DNA from: Pocillopora verrucosa
Lineage: Eukaryota > Cnidaria > Anthozoa > Scleractinia > Pocilloporidae
Assembly (NCBI RefSeq): GCF_036669915.1
Contig: NC_089314.1
Coordinates: forward strand, 2,800,620-2,864,619
Direction of reading: 5' to 3'
DNA: 64,000 nt
The notes under the pieces are model-generated. The model saw only the letters and a program-made list of their open reading frames with translations. It was not told the origin of the DNA and made no database searches. The position numbers and the translations under genes are program-made. Of this stretch, positions 58,433-64,000 are shown piece after piece. The number at the start of each line of letters is the position of its first letter. Position 1 is the stretch's first letter.

Positions 58433-59508
58433 CTTCCTTAAAGTCAGCTATTTCGAAGTTCGTTGAGACACGGATACATCCTCCCACAAAGGAGTTATTT
58501 TACATATGGTATGTCGGTGTCGTAAATAGCCCTTACATCAGTTACATCAGCGTTTTAAAAAAGAGACGACTTTACCTTGACTTCTACCTAGATGATTCTA
58601 ACGTTTTCAATTTCAGAGCTATCGATTTGTTCCAAAAAGAATAAAAGTGCTCTGCATACCTTCCATTTCTTGACAGGAATTAGGCAAAAAAAGGAAGTTG
58701 TTAAATTTTTAAATCTTGATTACGACAAGCGCAATTATTAGATTTGTCACCTACACTGCAACCTGCGTGAAACAGTAAAAAATTATTTACGCTGATTTTC
58801 GATTCTCATTCGGTTTTGAATTGTTTCCGAGCTAAATTCAATTTCTCACAATAAGATACTTGCAAACGTTAAAAGAAATTGTTATGCTTTTGCTGTTTCG
58901 GGCTGTGGCGCTGTTCAGAAAATCTAAAAATAGCGCTTGTCGTAAAACAAACAACTTCCTCTGTGCTTAATTCCTGCCAAAAATGGAAGATATGGAAAGC
59001 GTCTTTACTCCTTTTGGAAAAAATTGAAAACTCTAAAATCGAAAATGTCGAAGCCATCTTAGGTTTTAAAAGAAATCTGCTCTTTTTAAAACGCTAATGT
59101 CACTAAAGCTATTTATGAAGCCGATCGACGTGCCACATGTAAAGAATCTTTTGTGGAAGGGATGTATGCATGCCATGATATTCTTTTTATTGACTCAAAC
59201 TCCACGCGACATCTTTTACACGCTTGAGCTCACCGAATATATGCAGATCACATCTTCTAAAATACTTTGACCGGACGTAGGACGTAACATGGAGCTTAGT
59301 TGTTGTGATTTTCCGCATGATAATACAAACGTAAAGGTAGCTTACCATGCTTCCCTCATTAACGTTGCCTCGTTGGCTTAAATGGTGGGAAAAAGTTAAT
59401 AGAAGAAACCGTTTCGATCGACCTAGCGAAATATGTAGTAAGTGAAGCCAGACTGCCTTCACATGCAAAAAGGTATTTTAGTAACATTATTTATTTTTTT
59501 CTCAGTTC

Positions 59509-59589
59509 GTGAGCGGGCGGTATTCTACAAATCTTGCAATCTGATTGGTTCTGAGAGCGGGCAGTATTCTCCCCATCCGGCCCGCTCAC
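59509..59589. repeat. Short inverted repeat with GAGCGGGC motifs
   Basis: gtgagcgggc at 59509-59518 and its complement gcccgctcac at 59580-59589 flank a second gagcgggc; another gcgggcgg follows at 59591. I recall this wording as a dispersed coral repeat, but the class is unknown. Confidence 0.5.
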
Positions 59590-59843
59590 AGCGGGCGGTA
59601 TCCGATCCTTTTAAAAAAAAGTTTCGAAGTTTTCTTGGAAGCCTTTTAAATCACCTTCTAGTATCATCACGCAAATAAATATGTTTTGATGAAACCTCTC
59701 TCTTTCATTTGCATTGCCCTTGTTTTCTCTACCATCTACTCGCTCATAAATTGTTCTGTTTATGGAGAATCTTGCCGTAATTACGGCCCTTTATCATTCA
59801 GGTTCTTTTCGAACCATTTATTAGGTTTTAGAAAAAAATAAAA

Positions 59844-59958
59844 ATGTTATTCACCAGCCAAGGTCTATCCGTATTGGGAAAAACTGTCCCCTCTGGCTCG
59901 TGTACCGTTTGTGTACACAGTTTTTCCCAGTACGGACCTCCTGTCTGGTGAATAACAT
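59844..59958. mobile_element. Small hairpin element (foldback repeat)
   Basis: atgttattcaccag and gtattgggaaaaactgt on the left pair with acagtttttcccagtac and ctggtgaataacat on the right, leaving a small loop near gtaccgtttgtgtacac. At 115 bases it is non-coding and a likely MITE. Confidence 0.7.
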
Positions 59959-61914
59959 ATATGTATGTTAAATATAGTCTGCTTCTAAACTACTCGTCTA
60001 ACTCTCCGTTCCAAGGAGGCGTAACAGCTGATCAAGAATGGGAAACAAGGGCCGTCTATCAGCCAAAACGTTGTTAGTCAAGCAAAATAACCACTTGCGT
60101 AATTTCTCTTCTTCCACCTGCTTGTGAACTCTTGCAGAGCAAGAGCCGTCTTGCGGTCTCTTGCGCGAGGGCGGTAAGGTTTATCAGGCATGGTTATGTT
60201 TATCATGAAATTCTCAGTAGTCGGAAAGAGGACTTGACAACCAACCGAGCGGAAATGGGAAACATCACAGCTAAGTCAAGGGAGATATGGAAAGTTCAAA
60301 ACAAATGTTCAGTTTCAACACTCCATCCATAGTTTTTGGTTATTTACTTTAAATTTTCGTTGATCCTCCATAGGTACCAATTTTCTGTTCCTTGTTCACA
60401 AACTCGTGTTCTTAAATTGTTATTTCAATAATTATAATAATATGCCCATATATACTTTTTCGCAGTTAAAAATAACCTTCTTAATTTCGCTAAGCTTGGC
60501 GCTTTCCTGTTTGAATTCATTAGTGCATTGCATCCATTAGTGGACTGGTGCATCAAAATGATTAATTATTATTCGCCAACGAAGTGAATGTTATGGAATA
60601 ATACGAAACAGGGAATTATTAGTTCATAGCATTGTTCTACACTATAGGCCCAGATGATCGAAGATGACTATCAGACAATTTTATTTCATTTTTTTTTACC
60701 TTCCGCTGTATTCACAACAAGGTATTATAACAAGTAAAAACACGGTTGGTAACCGAGTGATGAACAATCGTTTGAGATGTTTTCCTTCTAGAAGTAAATG
60801 CCCTCTGAGGCGCGCAGAACTTCTCCCTCAAAATATCAACTTGCCCATTTTCCACCATCTTATTTAGAATTTTCTCTTCTAGATGATCAATTCAACATAG
60901 CGGGGTTCAATTCCGACCCCTAGTTTTTTCCCTCAATAAACTATAAAAACAATTATTAAGCGAGATTATTCCTATAGAAAATACCGTCCGTATCAGACAC
61001 CAAACTTCATTTCACAAAGTAATTACACCACATGGATGGCGCAGTCTTTCTGATATATAATATCTGCTTACATCAATGTACCAAACGGGATAGAATTAAA
61101 ACACATTTGACTAGACTTTCAAAACCTATAGGTTTCTAGCCGAACTTTAGGATGGTAAAAGGTGAAGTATATAGGCTGAATAAAAAAAATTCTCGATATT
61201 TCGTGGCCATGCTGGAAAGGAAAACAGATGGTGAACAATGACTGGGGCAGAAACTTACTCATTGAGACTTCATTGATCAATCGAAACTAAAGGAATATCA
61301 GCAGGGTGCAGAGGAATAATTACAGCGAAGCTTCTTAATTGGACCTTTGATTAAACTGAAATGTGTGAGTGTATCACCAGCTTGTCTGTTTTCTGATCCC
61401 TGAATATCTAAACGGACAAATAAATGGCCCTTTATATTTTTCAAAACGCTTCAAACTGAAGTGATTGTCAAACATAAGTGCCTCAGTTTTGTAATAAACA
61501 CTCGAAAAGTGGATGCATTGACGTATGACTTTAAACCAATCAGAGAGCGCAGGTCTCTGTAATCACCTGATTAACTATGATTATTTAAGAGTAACATGAA
61601 TCCAACGCCATCACCAGGAACAAGCGCAAAGCCGAGTGAGCTTAGAATTTAATTCTCCTCAAATCATCAGAGTCACTACTTTATAGCATATTGGTATGGT
61701 GTGAGGAGCAAATGACTCAAGCTTTGCTATAAATTGAATTGGGTAACCTTAGTGTGAGAAACATTTTGCAACTTTTTCAACGATAAACTCGGTTTGCTGG
61801 GAGCAGACGAAGAATTTTGAGGAAGTCTCTTCAAGACAGGAAGTGTTATGAACCAAAGGAACATAAACATATCACGCTCAGCATTAAGAGGTATGTCGCA
61901 TTTTCTCCTTTTCT

Positions 61915-61953
61915 TTTTTCTTTTCTTTTTTTTTTTTTCTTTTTTTTTTTTGT
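61915..61953 (+). repeat. T-rich simple repeat
   Basis: Almost uninterrupted T with scattered C, ending at gtacgtccc. On the minus strand it is a poly(A)-like tract, but no retroelement body adjoins it. Confidence 0.85.
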
Positions 61954-63197
61954 ACGTCCCTTTGGCTCTAAAATGAATGATTCATGAATAAAAACTGACA
62001 AGGAAAAAAGCAACTGCGAAGTCTTTGTTTTCGAAATAGAGATAACATTTTACAATATTCATTACTCAAATGTTGCCCGATAAAATTTGAGCCAAAACCT
62101 TTGCATTGGATGATCCGTATAATTAAAATCGGAACCGAAATAAATTTAAGAAGCTTCGTGCAATTTTAAACAACACAGCAGCTCTAACAAGCGTGAAAAG
62201 CTTTATTAAAGCCATATGTAGTTCTTCTTTAATGTTACGTCCTTTTGCGAGAAGCATTAAAAAATATTGGCAAGAAATCTAGAAAACTCAAGCAATTGAT
62301 CTAAAAAAATCGCAAGCGAAGAACTCAAACGTTTTTTCTCCCAGATTTAACGCCTTAAGGTTGCAGTGGGAAAATGCTATGGTGCCATTCGATCAGTCTC
62401 TGACTTTATTTTGCGAAAAGAAAATGATTTTTAATTAAAGCTGGCCAGCGCGACCTTTATTAGAGTAAAAAGATGGTTTAGTCAGTTTTTCAATGTCTTT
62501 GTCGTCACTGGTGGTCTTTGTCAAGTCACACAAATTTCGAATAGTGTTTTGTTTATCCAACGTTTTGCCACTGAACTTAAAAATGGCCGCTGGTAACAAA
62601 TTTGCATCGAAAAGAATGGGTTACCCACAAATTGCCAAAACTTCCGTGGCATAATAAAGGTCTCCGATGAAGAATTTAAATCGATGCTCAGAACGAAAGG
62701 GAGGAACCCGTATGGCTGTACTGCGAAGGAAAATTTTGCAAGATTCTATTAAGATATTGTTCTTCTCCGTCAGTGCATTTTAGTTTAGAAATTGAACACC
62801 CGGCGACACATGTGAAAACACATAACTTCAAAATAAACAATCTCGTGATTCAAACGAATGAAAAAATAAAGGCAAATAAATTAAATCCTTTGAGTATTTT
62901 TCAAAAGTTTGGTAAGTGAAAGAAGTCTTCTCGATACCCTGATTCAGATGTTAAATTACTAGTTTAGCTGAATGTCGAAAAGTCACCTTATATATTGTTA
63001 CTTGGAGACGGAATTCGTTTGCATAATGCGTAGTAAATGTCAATGAAAATAATACTATAATTGCTAGGAACCATATTACAAAGAAGAAGGGACTTTCGAC
63101 CCTTCAAATTTCCTACTACCGTTAAGACCCGATACCTTTCGTAAACACATTTCCTAAATATAGCTATTCTCCTTTGCAAAATGTTCACAGTTCCAAA

Positions 63198-64000
63198 ATG
63201 GATCAAGACGACAATATCAGTACTTCAAACAGCAGTTACGGACAGAACACGACGTTAACCCTGGATCTTGCCTCAGACTGTATCCCATGGCTTGTGATAT
63301 CCATAACTGAGTGCTTGGCCATAGTCATCTGCAATTTGATCACCGTTATCGTGTTCGTAAAGCAGCGTCAGCTACAGCGTCGGAGCACATACTTGATCAT
63401 CCATCTAGCAATAGTCGATCTATTATTTGGTGCAGTTTCCGGTCCTGTGATAATTAGTGATCTATTGGGGTCTTACTGTGATTTATGGAAGTACAATACT
63501 GAAATCTTTCCATTAGCAAACCTTTTTCCAGTGACTTCTATTGTTAATCTCGCAGTCATTTCATTGGAAAGACTGCATGCAACATTCTCTCCATTTAAGC
63601 ATCGCTTTGTCAAGAAATGGGTTTATGGAGTAGTAATTGGTACTATCTGGTTAATGACTTCATCGAGGGAGACTGTTCAAGTTATCGTATATAATACAGA
63701 AAGAGTCATGTCTCCCGTCACCATTGCAATCTCGCCATACACATATTGGTCAGTTTCTCTTTTAGTCATCTGCATCTGTTATATTTCAATCTTTATAAAA
63801 GTTCGACGCAGCTCTAATCCTCAACGCCACGGTGCAATCAACAGAGAAAGAAAACTGACAGCTACGTTACTTTGGGTTACGCTTGCATCGTTACTGACAT
63901 GGCTGCCATTTATTGTATTTAGCCTAAATAAAAACGCTCTTAACTTGAGGTCTTTCTTTCATATCAGGATGACACTGGCGGCGCTAGTTGGTGCCAATTC
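63198..64000 (+). CDS. Class A GPCR, 3' end beyond the window (GPCR 9)
   Basis: The ATG at 63198 opens a frame that stays open to the last base, 267 codons. It has Asn-glycosylation sites (NIS, NSS, NTT) in the first 25 residues, VICNLITVIVFVKQRQLQRR, STYLIIHLAIVDLLFGAVSG, NLAVISLERLHATFSPFKHR, FVKKWVYG, RHGAINRERKLTATLLW, TWLPFIVF with the toggle Trp, and LAALVGANS at the start of TM7 where the window ends. The NPxxY and tail are not visible. No lesion is seen. It is nearest in motifs to GPCR 7. Confidence 0.92.
   Translation, partial: MDQDDNISTSNSSYGQNTTLTLDLASDCIPWLVISITECLAIVICNLITVIVFVKQRQLQRRSTYLIIHLAIVDLLFGAVSGPVIISDLLGSYCDLWKYNTEIFPLANLFPVTSIVNLAVISLERLHATFSPFKHRFVKKWVYGVVIGTIWLMTSSRETVQVIVYNTERVMSPVTIAISPYTYWSVSLLVICICYISIFIKVRRSSNPQRHGAINRERKLTATLLWVTLASLLTWLPFIVFSLNKNALNLRSFFHIRMTLAALVGAN

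Larger units (their letters stand above)
58433..63197. other. 4.8-kb spacer before GPCR 9
   Basis: It holds an inverted-repeat segment at 59509-59589, the hairpin element at 59844-59958 and a T-rich tract at 61915-61953. No gene-like frame is supported; an AATAAA-rich, AT-rich background prevails. Confidence 0.45.

Overview
The window reads as nuclear DNA of an anthozoan cnidarian, most likely a stony coral. The evidence is the AT-rich composition, GT-AG introns interrupting some genes, single-exon class A GPCRs in a rapidly turning-over array, a LIMA1/EPLIN-type LIM gene, and many small dispersed repeats of types I recognise from cnidarian genomes. The species call is inference; nothing here is species-diagnostic.

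Layout. 1-1.7 kb: remains of a Helitron, with an open Rep/helicase-type reading frame leaving the left edge on the minus strand and a divergently oriented RPA-like OB-fold gene broken by a frame change. 3.2-3.8 kb: the 3' part of an amidohydrolase/deacetylase gene. 4.0-7.0 kb: a block holding tRNA-Ser(GCT) and an intact GPCR; the same block recurs inverted at 55.3-58.1 kb, where its GPCR is a pseudogene. 10.9-23.1 kb: a seven-exon gene for a 1026-residue LIM protein with nine SGRAKSH-type repeats, with a LINE 3' end and two MITEs in its introns. 26.9-30.3 kb: a four-exon gene for a 493-residue secreted protein of extreme low-complexity blocks ending in a Cys/His-rich region; this is the best candidate for something undescribed. 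31.2-31.8 kb: a three-exon, 132-residue orphan gene. 33.3-64 kb: a cluster of GPCR paralogs, plus strand at 33.3, 35.4, 38.8 and 63.2 kb, minus strand at 41, 46, 50.5 and 56 kb.

Of nine GPCR loci (including that at 5.9 kb) four are intact (5.9, 35.4, 38.8, 50.0 kb), one is open but cut by the right edge (63.2 kb), and four are broken (33.3, 41, 46, 56 kb). All share the same loop-1 and loop-2 signatures and so descend from one ancestor. The cluster grew by tandem duplication (35.4/38.8 kb) and by inverted segmental duplication (5.9/56 kb), with loss by nonsense and frameshift changes. No ligand can be named from sequence.

Repeats include TTAA-flanked MITEs with CCCTTT ends, palindromic foldback elements, a hairpin element near 59.9 kb, and a tRNA-like element with 37-bp terminal direct repeats and a 12-bp target duplication at 48.2-48.5 kb. 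No CRISPR array, rRNA or bacterial-type operon was seen.
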